From: Sphingopyxis sp. | GTDB lineage: Bacteria > Pseudomonadota > Alphaproteobacteria > Sphingomonadales > Sphingomonadaceae | Assembly (NCBI GenBank): GCA_013823985.1 | Contig: PNNB01000050.1 | Span: 124,001 to 188,000 of the forward strand | Reading direction: 5' to 3' | Length of the DNA: 64,000 nt | In this document: positions 9,336-16,893 of the stretch, piece by piece | How positions within the stretch are numbered: position 1 is the stretch's first letter | Layout: the number at the start of each line of letters is the position of its first letter | The notes under the pieces: model-generated | Database searches by the model: none | What the model saw: the letters and a program-made list of their open reading frames with translations, nothing else | What the model was told of the DNA's origin: nothing | Translations under genes and position numbers: made by a program

Positions 9336-9986
9336 ATGAAATTTGTCGCCAAAGTCCTTCTTGCGGGCACGATCGTGGCATCACTTGCCGGATGCGCAAA
9401 GGATGGGGAGTTGGATCTGTCCTCCGGCGTGGGAATCAGCGTGACGCGTACAGGCTGTCCGACGGTTGCCATTCCCGACGGTACGGGGGACATCACACTT
9501 TTCAACACTGCAGGAAGTCAGGATGCGAACGCAATCGACGTTGTGGCGTCGATTACGAAAGTGCGTCCTACCTGCAATAGCGGCGGCGAGAAAATATACT
9601 CGCAGGCCAGTTTCGAGGTTCAGGCCCGACGAAGTGATGTGCGTGGCGCGAAAACGGTAACGCTTCCCTACTTTACAACCGTGGTGCAGGGCGGAAGCGC
9701 CGTTGTCGCCAAGCGCGTAGGGCAGGTGACGCTGCAATTTGCCGATGGGCAGCCCAAGGCAAGTGCAACCGCGCAAGCGGCGAGCTATGTCGATGGAAAC
9801 TCGGCCCGTTTGCCAGCCGAAATCGTCCAGAAAATCACGAAAAAGCGCAAGCCAGGCGATCCCGACGCCGCGCTGGATCCTATGGCTGATCCCGAGGTTC
9901 GGGCTGCTGTGGTTCGGTCCAGCTTTGAAATGCTGATTGGTTTCCAACTGACCGAAGAGCAACTGCGCTACAACGTCACGCGCTAA
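9336..9986 (+). CDS. Uncharacterised lipoprotein
   Basis: 216 residues. The signal peptide ends in the lipobox LAGC with Cys20. The mature part has GCPTVAIPDGTGDITLFN, two further cysteines, a central beta-rich segment with TVTLPYFTTVVQGG and a C-terminal FQLTEEQLRYNVTR. I recognise no enzyme motif. A GAGGAT Shine-Dalgarno precedes ATG 9336. It stands 26 bases before argS in the same direction, so it may share a transcript with argS. Function unknown; an envelope role is inferred only from the lipoprotein signal. Confidence 0.8.
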   Translation: MKFVAKVLLAGTIVASLAGCAKDGELDLSSGVGISVTRTGCPTVAIPDGTGDITLFNTAGSQDANAIDVVASITKVRPTCNSGGEKIYSQASFEVQARRSDVRGAKTVTLPYFTTVVQGGSAVVAKRVGQVTLQFADGQPKASATAQAASYVDGNSARLPAEIVQKITKKRKPGDPDAALDPMADPEVRAAVVRSSFEMLIGFQLTEEQLRYNVTR

Positions 9987-10012
9987 CCGGCGCTCCGTCA
10001 AAGGCACAGCTT

Positions 10013-11734
10013 ATGACCCTTTTTGAAATATTCGCCGCGCATGTGGACCATGCGCTCAACGCTTTGGTTGCCGCTGGAACATTGCCCGCCGATATTGATC
10101 GCAGCAATGTGACCGTGGAACCGCCACGCGATGCGTCGCATGGCGACCTGTCCACAAATGCCGCAATGGTGCTGGCCAAGCCCGCAGGAACCAACCCGCG
10201 GGCGCTGGCCGAGGCGCTGTCCGCCGAACTCGGCAAGATCGACAATGTGACCGCCGTCGAAATAGCGGGCCCGGGTTTCCTGAACCTGCGGCTGGACGCG
10301 TCCGCATGGCTGGATGAACTGCGCGCCATCGGCCAATCTGCCGACGATTATGGCCGTTCGACCGCAGGTGCGGGCAAAGTCGTCAATATCGAATATGTCT
10401 CGGCCAATCCCACAGGTCCCATGCATATGGGCCATTGCCGGGGTGCGGTTGTGGGTGACGCCTTGGCGTCACTGCTCGAATTTTCGGGTTATAAGGTCAT
10501 CCGCGAATATTATATCAACGATGCCGGTGGCCAGGTCGACACGCTCGCGCGGTCCGCACATTTGCGCTATCGCGAAGCGCTGGGTGAAAGCATTGAGATT
10601 CCCGAAGGCCTGTATCCGGGCGACTATCTGATCCCCGTGGGCCAGCGGCTCGCCACAACCTATGGCGACCGTTACGTCACCGCACCGGAAAGCGAATGGC
10701 TGGTCTTGTTCCGCAAGGCAGCCGTTGCCGACATGATGGACATGATCAAGGCAGATTTGGCCTTGCTCGGTATTCACCATGATCTGTTCTCTTCAGAAGC
10801 CGAATTGCACGAAGCCGGAAAAGCGGAAGCTGCCGAGGCCGAATTGCGCGCACGCGGGTTGATTTATGACGGCGAACTGGAAAAGCCAAAGGGCAAAGAG
10901 ATCGAAGATTGGGAGCCGGTAACGCTTCCGCTTTTCCGGTCGACGCAGTTTGGCGATGATCAGGACCGGCCCACCAAGAAATCCAACGGCAGCTGGACCT
11001 ATTTCGGCGCCGACCTCGCTTACCATTATCAAAAGAGCCAGAATGTCGATGCGATGGTCGACATCTGGGGGGCGGACCATGCCGGTACGGTCAAGCGCAT
11101 CAAGGCTGCCGTCAATGCGTTGACCGGCGGAAAAGTCCAGTTTGACATAAAGCTGGTCCAGATGGTCCGCTTATTGCGCGGCGGCGAGCCGATCAAAATG
11201 TCCAAGCGTTCGGGCAGCTTCATTACCTTGTCGGAAATGGTCGAGGAAGTGGGCAAGGATGTGGTGCGTTTCACCATGCTGACCCGCAAATCCGATGCGC
11301 AGATGGACTTTGACTTCGCAAAGGTCGTGGAGGCGTCGAAGGACAATCCTGTATTTTACGTGCAATATGCCCATGCCCGCATCCAATCGACACTGCGCAA
11401 GGCGGAGGCCGAAGGTCTGGGCGTGGACGCCACGCAACTCAATCTCCTGGGTGATGCGGAAATTGCATTGATCCGCGAAGCGGCCAACTTCCCACGGATT
11501 GTGGAAGCAGCGGGTAAGGCAAGCGAACCACATCGTATTGCATTCTACCTCAGCGATCTTGCGGCTGCCTTCCATGCCTACTGGAATTTGGGCAATGACC
11601 AGCCCGATAAACGCTTCATATTGGCACATAATCCGGCGCTCACGGGCGCAAGGCTTTTCATGGCGGCCAATATCGGGCAAGTTATCCGCAACGGGCTTCG
11701 TCTGATGGGGGTCGAAGCCGCAAATAGCATGTAG
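10013..11734 (+). CDS. argS: Arginyl-tRNA synthetase
   Basis: 573 residues. The N-terminal Add-1 domain (about 1-90) recognises the tRNA D-loop. The class I HIGH signature appears as HMGH at 138-141 (NPTGPMHMGHCRGA), and the KMSKS loop is KMSKR at about 396-400 (GEPIKMSKRSGSF). The C-terminal DALR anticodon-binding domain contains FYVQYAHARI and the late AFHAYWN segment. It charges tRNA-Arg. ATG 10013. Downstream, the SPOR gene begins 25 bases on, likely in the same transcript. Confidence 0.97.
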   Translation: MTLFEIFAAHVDHALNALVAAGTLPADIDRSNVTVEPPRDASHGDLSTNAAMVLAKPAGTNPRALAEALSAELGKIDNVTAVEIAGPGFLNLRLDASAWLDELRAIGQSADDYGRSTAGAGKVVNIEYVSANPTGPMHMGHCRGAVVGDALASLLEFSGYKVIREYYINDAGGQVDTLARSAHLRYREALGESIEIPEGLYPGDYLIPVGQRLATTYGDRYVTAPESEWLVLFRKAAVADMMDMIKADLALLGIHHDLFSSEAELHEAGKAEAAEAELRARGLIYDGELEKPKGKEIEDWEPVTLPLFRSTQFGDDQDRPTKKSNGSWTYFGADLAYHYQKSQNVDAMVDIWGADHAGTVKRIKAAVNALTGGKVQFDIKLVQMVRLLRGGEPIKMSKRSGSFITLSEMVEEVGKDVVRFTMLTRKSDAQMDFDFAKVVEASKDNPVFYVQYAHARIQSTLRKAEAEGLGVDATQLNLLGDAEIALIREAANFPRIVEAAGKASEPHRIAFYLSDLAAAFHAYWNLGNDQPDKRFILAHNPALTGARLFMAANIGQVIRNGLRLMGVEAANSM

Positions 11735-11759
11735 CGATAGTGGATTTTGGGGATTTGGC

Positions 11760-12449
11760 ATGAGCGATGAGACCAACGACAATCGTAATGATGAAGCGCT
11801 AGGACTGGAAGATCCGGACCGCTTGCCCTGGTTGGAAACAGCGGACGGCTACGACTATGAAGAGGGCGCTTCACCGCTGAAAGTTGCAGCTATGGTGTTG
11901 GGCGGACTGGTCTTGTTGGCCGCAATTGTTGGCGGCATTTATTGGGCCCAGCATCAGCAAAGCGGCGCAAAATCGGGCAATGGCGAGCTGATTGCGGCAC
12001 AGGAAGGCGACTATAAGGTCAAGCCTGAAGATGCGGGTGGCAAGACATTCGAAGGTGAAGGTGACTCGGCCTTTGCCGCGAGTGAAGGTACCAAAACGGG
12101 CGCTACAATCGCACCTGCGGCAAAGCCTGCCGTTGCCACGGCTGCCCCGGCAGCACCAGCGCCAGCAGCTGCAACAGCAAAACCGGCAGCAAATGCCGCT
12201 GCACCCGCGGGTGCGGTGATGGTCCAGCTCGGTGCCTTTGGCGATTCCGCCAAGGCAGAGGCGGCATGGGCCGCATTTGGCAAACGTTTCGGTTTCCTGT
12301 CGGGCACCAACCGCCGCATCGCCGAGGCTAGCGTTGAAGGGGGACGCAAGGTATTCCGTTTGCAAGCTGTGACTGCCAACGCTGCCGCTGCACAACAGCT
12401 TTGTGCCAAATTGAAGGCGGCTGGCGAAAACTGCCTGATCGTGCGCTAA
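11760..12449 (+). CDS. SPOR-domain membrane protein
   Basis: 229 residues. Cytoplasmic N-terminus (about 1-38, acidic), one membrane helix (about 40-64), a periplasmic Ala/Pro-rich linker (about 110-148) and a C-terminal SPOR domain (about 150-229: VMVQLGAFGDSAKAEAAWAAF, ending AAGENCLIVR). SPOR domains bind septal peptidoglycan stripped of stem peptides, so a role at the division site is likely but not proven. It is followed by a strong intrinsic terminator at 12478-12513, which closes the argS unit. Confidence 0.87.
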   Translation: MSDETNDNRNDEALGLEDPDRLPWLETADGYDYEEGASPLKVAAMVLGGLVLLAAIVGGIYWAQHQQSGAKSGNGELIAAQEGDYKVKPEDAGGKTFEGEGDSAFAASEGTKTGATIAPAAKPAVATAAPAAPAPAAATAKPAANAAAPAGAVMVQLGAFGDSAKAEAAWAAFGKRFGFLSGTNRRIAEASVEGGRKVFRLQAVTANAAAAQQLCAKLKAAGENCLIVR

Positions 12450-12477
12450 ACCGTTAGATTTCTCTGGAGGGGGAGAG

Positions 12478-12513
12478 GCCGCAGCGGAGAAATCCGCTGC
12501 GGCTTTTATTTTT
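12478..12513 (+). terminator. Intrinsic terminator after the SPOR gene
   Basis: An 11-base perfect stem (GCCGCAGCGGA / TCCGCTGCGGC) with a GAAA tetraloop is followed by TTTTATTTTT. This is a textbook rho-independent terminator, 28 bases after the stop of the SPOR gene. Confidence 0.95.
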
Positions 12514-12591
12514 GGTTATGCACAGTTTTGCAGGTCACGAAAATCGTTCGCAGCTTGCGCCGCGGACATATGGGCCTTAGCGTTCCCGCGC

Positions 12592-13641
12592 ATGAAGCCC
12601 GTGATTTTTGGCCTGTCCGGCCTGACACTCACCGACGATGAGAAGCGCCTGTTCCGCGATGTTGAACCGGCGGGCTATATCCTGTTCAAACGCAATATCG
12701 AGGATCGCCAGCAAGTTCGGGCGTTGACCGATAGTCTGCGCGCCTTGCATGGTCACGATAATGTGCCGATTTTGATCGATCAGGAAGGGGGACGGGTGGC
12801 TCGGATGCGCCCGCCGGTCTGGCCTGACTTCCCGGCGGGTGGCGCGTTTGACGCCCTTTATGATGTTGCGCCGATCACCGCGATTGAAGCCGCCAAAAGC
12901 AATGCGGAGGCGATTGCGCTGACTTTGGCGGAAGTTGGTATCAACGTGGACTGTCTGCCGGTGCTCGATGTCCGGGTGCCCGACACCCATTCCGCCATTG
13001 GCGACCGGGCGCTGGGCAGCGACCCGATGCGCGTCGCGGCGTTAGGACGGGCAATCGTGGACGGATTGGCAGCGGGCGGCGTGATCGCTGTGGTGAAACA
13101 TATGCCGGGGCAGGGCAGGTCGATTGTCGATACCCATCATGATTTGCCGCATGTCGACGCCAGCGAAGAGGAACTTGAGCAGGACTTGCAGCCTTTCCGT
13201 GCTTTGAAAGATGCCCCGATGGGTATGACAGCGCATGTCGTGTACGATGTGTGGGATGCGCAGCACACAGCCACCATGTCGCCATTTGTCATTGAAAAAA
13301 TCATCCGCGGTAAAATCGGATTTGACGGTCTGTTGATGAGCGATGATCTCGATATGAACGCGCTTACCGGCGATGTTCCCACGCGGGCCGCACAATGCGT
13401 GGAGGCTGGCCTGGACCTTGCGCTCAATTGTTGGGGCCGCTTTGACGAAATGGTCGCGATTGCCGAAAAATTGCCTGAAATCACGGATGCCGCGCGGGCA
13501 CGGCTTGATAAGGCGATGACCGGAGCGTCCTTGGACTTCGATGCCGACCGCCTCGCACATCTGCTGCATAAACGGACCCAGTTGCTGGCTCTGGCGGATA
13601 CCGAAGCCAAGCTGACGCATGGAGCAACGGGCGCAGCATGA
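12592..13641 (+). CDS. nagZ: Beta-N-acetylhexosaminidase (GH3, NagZ)
   Basis: 349 residues, cytoplasmic, no signal peptide. The GH3 barrel shows DQEGGRVARMRPP (about 63-75), the family loop KHMPGQGRSIVDTHHDLP (about 166-183) with the DTHHD segment that supplies the acid/base histidine, and the nucleophile aspartate in MSDDLDMNAL (about 246-255). NagZ removes N-acetylglucosamine from anhydromuropeptides in peptidoglycan recycling. In the loop the usual PGHG reads PGQG. No strong Shine-Dalgarno is visible; the 78 bases after the terminator must hold the promoter. Its stop overlaps scpA by ATGA. Confidence 0.93.
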   Translation: MKPVIFGLSGLTLTDDEKRLFRDVEPAGYILFKRNIEDRQQVRALTDSLRALHGHDNVPILIDQEGGRVARMRPPVWPDFPAGGAFDALYDVAPITAIEAAKSNAEAIALTLAEVGINVDCLPVLDVRVPDTHSAIGDRALGSDPMRVAALGRAIVDGLAAGGVIAVVKHMPGQGRSIVDTHHDLPHVDASEEELEQDLQPFRALKDAPMGMTAHVVYDVWDAQHTATMSPFVIEKIIRGKIGFDGLLMSDDLDMNALTGDVPTRAAQCVEAGLDLALNCWGRFDEMVAIAEKLPEITDAARARLDKAMTGASLDFDADRLAHLLHKRTQLLALADTEAKLTHGATGAA

Positions 13642-14417
13642 GCGACGAAAACCTTTTTGATGAGGATCTAGTCCTTCGCGAAGAGGATGATTTTTCGGCG
13701 GATGTGCTGACCATCGACATCGAAGGGTGGGAAGGGCCGCTCGACCTTTTGTTGACGCTGGCGCGCAATCAGAAGGTTGATTTGCGGGCGATTTCCATTC
13801 TCGCGCTGGTCGAGCAATATTTGCTCTTCATCGAGCAGGCGCGCACGTTGAAACTTGAATTGGCCGCCGACTATCTCGTCATGGCGGCGTGGCTTGCCTA
13901 TCTGAAATCGGCGCTGCTGTTGCCCAAGGACCCGACCATTGACCCGTCGCCCGAGGAACTGGCGCTGCGTCTGCAGCTGCGGCTGGAGCGGTTGAATGCG
14001 ATGCGGGAAAGTGGAGCGCGGCTGATGGCGCGGGACCGCGTCGGGCGCGATGTGTTCTTGCGTGGCGCGCCCGAAGGATTGCGGGTCGTAAAGGCCCGCG
14101 CGTGGGATTGCGACTATTTCGAACTGATTACCGCCTATGGCCAGATTAAAGCGCGTACGCAGCCCGTTTTGCATGTCGTCAAAAAGCGCGCGGTAATGAC
14201 GCTGGAAGAGGCGTTGGAGCGCGTGTCGGCGATGATCGGCCGGGCTGTCGACTGGACAGCGATTGAATCCTTCTTGCCCGATTTCACAGAGCCCGCGTTG
14301 CGAAAATCTGCCTTGGCGTCCAGTTTCGTTGCGGCATTGGAATTGGCAAAGCGCGGCAGGATCGACTTGCAACAGGAAAGCACATTTGCCCCCCTGATGG
14401 TCAGGATGAAAGCATGA
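13638..14417 (+). CDS. scpA: Segregation and condensation protein A
   Basis: 259 residues. The acidic N-terminus is followed by the kleisin-type core WEGPLDLLLTLARNQKVDLRAI (starting near residue 29) and LAADYLVMAAWLAYLKSALLLP (about 75-96), both hallmarks of ScpA. The C-terminal winged-helix region binds the SMC head. ScpA and ScpB form the SMC condensin that compacts and segregates chromosomes. It overlaps nagZ and scpB by ATGA-type junctions, so all three are coupled. No smc gene is in the window. Confidence 0.95.
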   Translation: MSDENLFDEDLVLREEDDFSADVLTIDIEGWEGPLDLLLTLARNQKVDLRAISILALVEQYLLFIEQARTLKLELAADYLVMAAWLAYLKSALLLPKDPTIDPSPEELALRLQLRLERLNAMRESGARLMARDRVGRDVFLRGAPEGLRVVKARAWDCDYFELITAYGQIKARTQPVLHVVKKRAVMTLEEALERVSAMIGRAVDWTAIESFLPDFTEPALRKSALASSFVAALELAKRGRIDLQQESTFAPLMVRMKA

Positions 14418-15019
14418 TGATCGAACATGATCCCGAACTTCGGGCTGTCGAAGCGACATTGTTTGCAGCAGAACAGCCCATGACGACCGATCAAATCCGC
14501 GCTTATGTCGGGGACGATGTCGACGTGTCGTCCGCTTTGACCCGCTTGGCCGCGCATTATGAAGGCCGGGGAATCGTACTGGTACGGCGGGGAAGCAGCT
14601 GGCATTTCCAAACCGCTGCCGATCTGGCCCATTTGCTGCGCCGCGAGCGTGAGGAAACGCGCAAATTAAGTCGGGCCGCCGTGGAAACACTGGCGATCAT
14701 TGCCTATCACGAACCGGTCAGCCGCGCCGAAATCGAGGCGATACGCGGCGTCCAGATTTCCAAGGGCACGTTGGACGTCCTTATGGAAGCGGGCTGGGTT
14801 CGCCCTGCCGGTCGGCGCGAAGTCCCCGGAAGACCGCTCATTTACGCTACGACAGCCGGATTTTTGACGCATTTCGGATTAACATCCCGCAAAGATTTAC
14901 CCGGTATCGATGATTTGAAGGCGGCTGGGTTGCTCGATCCCATCGATATGGCGCTGGGCGATATGCAATTCGGCGAAGAAAGCGACGGCGAACTGGAAAT
15001 TGGCGAAGATAATGACTAG
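14414..15019 (+). CDS. scpB: Segregation and condensation protein B
   Basis: 201 residues. Two winged-helix domains are evident: the first with VEATLFAAEQPMT and FQTAADLAHLLR, the second with LSRAAVETLAIIAYHEPVSRAEIEAIRG and RPLIYATTAGFLTHFGL. ScpB dimerises and binds ScpA in the SMC complex. Two adjacent ATG codons (14414 and 14417) could start it. The C-terminus is acidic. tatA follows after 68 bases. Confidence 0.95.
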   Translation: MMIEHDPELRAVEATLFAAEQPMTTDQIRAYVGDDVDVSSALTRLAAHYEGRGIVLVRRGSSWHFQTAADLAHLLRREREETRKLSRAAVETLAIIAYHEPVSRAEIEAIRGVQISKGTLDVLMEAGWVRPAGRREVPGRPLIYATTAGFLTHFGLTSRKDLPGIDDLKAAGLLDPIDMALGDMQFGEESDGELEIGEDND

Positions 15020-15087
15020 ATGCTATAAGGGTATTGAACGGCAACCGATGTTGCCTTTGCCGGGGACATCCCCGTTAGGAGTATGAA

Positions 15088-15309
15088 ATGGGTGGATTGA
15101 GCATCTGGCATTGGCTGATTGTCGGCATTTTGGTGCTGCTATTGTTCGGCAAAGGTCGCTTTTCCGACATGATGGGCGATGTGGCCAAGGGCATCAAAAG
15201 CTTTAAAAAGGGCATGAGCGAAGACGATGATGCGCCTAAAGCGCCGCCGCAGATTGGCGCGACGACTGTCATTGATGCCGAAAAGCAGACCGACAAGACT
15301 CAAGGCTAA
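15088..15309 (+). CDS. tatA: Sec-independent translocase TatA
   Basis: 73 residues. Short N-terminal membrane helix ([15 protein letters not shown], about 7-21), hinge at [24 protein letters not shown] and an acidic, disordered tail: the TatA plan. TatA forms the pore of the twin-arginine translocase, which exports folded proteins. AGGAG lies just before ATG 15088. tatB follows after 48 bases. Confidence 0.95.
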   Translation: MGGLSIWHWLIVGILVLLLFGKGRFSDMMGDVAKGIKSFKKGMSEDDDAPKAPPQIGATTVIDAEKQTDKTQG

Positions 15310-15357
15310 GAGTGATGTACGCGACGTTTCCCATGCCCTCGCTATCGGGGGCGTTGA

Positions 15358-15693
15358 ATGTTTGACGTCGCCTCGTCGGAATTTCTGCTTGTCGTACTTG
15401 TGGCGTTGCTGGTCATTGGCCCCAAGGATCTGCCCAAAGTCTTACGGGTCGTCGGCAAATGGGTCGGTAAGGCGCGGGGCGTGGCGGCGCAGTTCCGGTC
15501 CGGCTTTGACGAAATGGTGCGCCAGTCCGAACTGGAAGAACTGGAAAAGAAGTGGAAGGCCGAAAATGAACGCATTATGCGCGAACATCCGGCGGACCCG
15601 CGTGCAGAGGTGATCGGTGACGAAAATCCGCCTGCGCAACCCGAACTCCCGATGAGTGTTGCTCCGGCAGCCGAGGCGCCGACCAAGCCATGA
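15358..15693 (+). CDS. tatB: Sec-independent translocase TatB
   Basis: 111 residues. N-terminal membrane helix with FLLVVLVALLVIGPKDLPKVLR (starting near residue 9), which has the conserved Glu/Pro-type TatB turn, then an amphipathic helix and a proline-rich tail. TatB with TatC recognises twin-arginine signals. Start ATG 15358; the stop overlaps tatC by ATGA. Confidence 0.95.
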   Translation: MFDVASSEFLLVVLVALLVIGPKDLPKVLRVVGKWVGKARGVAAQFRSGFDEMVRQSELEELEKKWKAENERIMREHPADPRAEVIGDENPPAQPELPMSVAPAAEAPTKP

Positions 15694-16463
15694 GCGACAT
15701 TGACGACAGCAAAATGCCTTTACTCGATCATTTGATCGAGTTGCGCAGCCGTCTTTTGTGGAGCTTTCTGGCGCTTGCCATCGCTTTCGGGATATCCATC
15801 TATTTTGCCCGGCCAATCTTCGGCTTTCTGGTGCAACCCTTGCTCGCGTCCGGGCAGGACAAGCTGATCTACACAGCGATATTCGAGGCTTTTTTTGTCG
15901 AGATTAAAGTCGCCTTTTTTGCGGCCGCGTTTTTTTCCTTTCCCGTGTTCGCAACGCAGCTTTGGCGGTTCGTCGCGCCGGGATTATACGCCAAGGAAAA
16001 GCGGGCTTTTCTTCCCTTCCTGCTGGCAACGCCCATTTTGTTCACCATCGGCGCCGCGATGGCCTATTATATGGCGATCCCCGTTGCGCTCAACTATCTG
16101 CTCGGCTTCGGCGGCAATGTCGGCGGCGTGGAGCAGCAGGCGCTGCCCGGGGTCGATAATTATCTGAATTTCGTGATGAAATTCATCTTTGGGTTCGGCA
16201 TCTCGTTCCTGTTGCCGGTGCTGCTCATGCTGCTGGAAAAGGCTGGAATTATCACATTGGCCCAGCTCAAGGGCGGGCGGCGCTATGCGATTGTGGGGGC
16301 ATTTGCGATTGCCGCTGTGCTGACTCCGCCCGACGTCGTGTCGCAGCTTTTGCTCGCGATACCGTTGTGCATTTTATATGAACTGGCGATCATCGCCATA
16401 TGGCTTACGCATCGGGGCAAAACTAAAACGGCCCCGGAAGTATCCGAGGCCGCTGCCGAATAA
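15690..16463 (+). CDS. tatC: Sec-independent translocase TatC
   Basis: 257 residues with six membrane helices. The TatC signature MPLLDHLIELRSRLLW at the N-terminus and FRxFV-like LWRFVAPGLYAKEKR (about 91-105) are present, as is the conserved AVLTPPDVVSQLLLAIPL near the C-terminus. It is the receptor for Tat signal peptides. Last gene of the nagZ-tat unit; it converges with the entericidin genes 11 bases downstream, with no obvious terminator between. Confidence 0.97.
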   Translation: MSDIDDSKMPLLDHLIELRSRLLWSFLALAIAFGISIYFARPIFGFLVQPLLASGQDKLIYTAIFEAFFVEIKVAFFAAAFFSFPVFATQLWRFVAPGLYAKEKRAFLPFLLATPILFTIGAAMAYYMAIPVALNYLLGFGGNVGGVEQQALPGVDNYLNFVMKFIFGFGISFLLPVLLMLLEKAGIITLAQLKGGRRYAIVGAFAIAAVLTPPDVVSQLLLAIPLCILYELAIIAIWLTHRGKTKTAPEVSEAAAE

Positions 16464-16474
16464 TATCCGGCTGT

Positions 16475-16600
16475 TTAGTTGATGATTTCTTCGCCCTTTT
16501 TGCCGACGGACTCAATGTCCTCGCCTGCACCCTTTACGGTGTTGCACGCAGCGGCCAGCAGGGAAGCCGAGAGCAAAATTACGGTAGCCAATTTACGCAT
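16475..16600 (-). CDS. Entericidin-like small lipoprotein (copy 2)
   Basis: 41 residues: a signal with lipobox LAAAC (Cys19), then NTVKGAGEDIESVGKKGEEIIN. The NTxKGxGxDIxxxG pattern is that of entericidin A/B (EcnAB family), small bacteriolytic or antidote-like lipoproteins of uncertain role. AGGAGG lies 5-6 bases before the ATG. It is the downstream member of a tandem pair with 16694-16816; the two share nearly the same signal peptide and core. Found by reading the frame directly because it is too short for most gene finders. Confidence 0.85.
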   Translation of the reverse strand: MRKLATVILLSASLLAAACNTVKGAGEDIESVGKKGEEIIN

Positions 16601-16693
16601 ATGAGCCTCCTATGTTGATCATAACAAGTTATCAGGACCTGCATTGAGAACACGGAGCGGCGTGGAATGTTCCGGCCAGCCTATGTCACCGCC

Positions 16694-16816
16694 TTAGATC
16701 GCGCGGTCGCCAGCTTCGCCGACGGACTCGATATCTTCGCCCAAGCCTTTCACCGTGTTGCACGCCGAAAGAAGGATTGAAGCCGAAATCAAGATTGCCG
16801 TTGCTAATTTACGCAT
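16694..16816 (-). CDS. Entericidin-like small lipoprotein (copy 1)
   Basis: 40 residues: signal with lipobox LLSAC (Cys19), then NTVKGLGEDIESVGEAGDRAI. Same entericidin pattern as its neighbour at 16475-16600, from which it differs mainly in the tail (acidic here, lysine-rich there). GGAGAC precedes the ATG. The 93 bases between the two copies could carry a separate promoter. Whether the pair acts as toxin and antidote, as proposed for EcnA/EcnB, is inference only; both could equally be stress lipoproteins. Confidence 0.85.
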   Translation of the reverse strand: MRKLATAILISASILLSACNTVKGLGEDIESVGEAGDRAI

Positions 16817-16893
16817 AAATGGTCTCCAGTTTGACAGATGCTGATCTGTGCACCTGTCAAACTGAACCAAAGCTTACCGCCGAAGCGGATACG

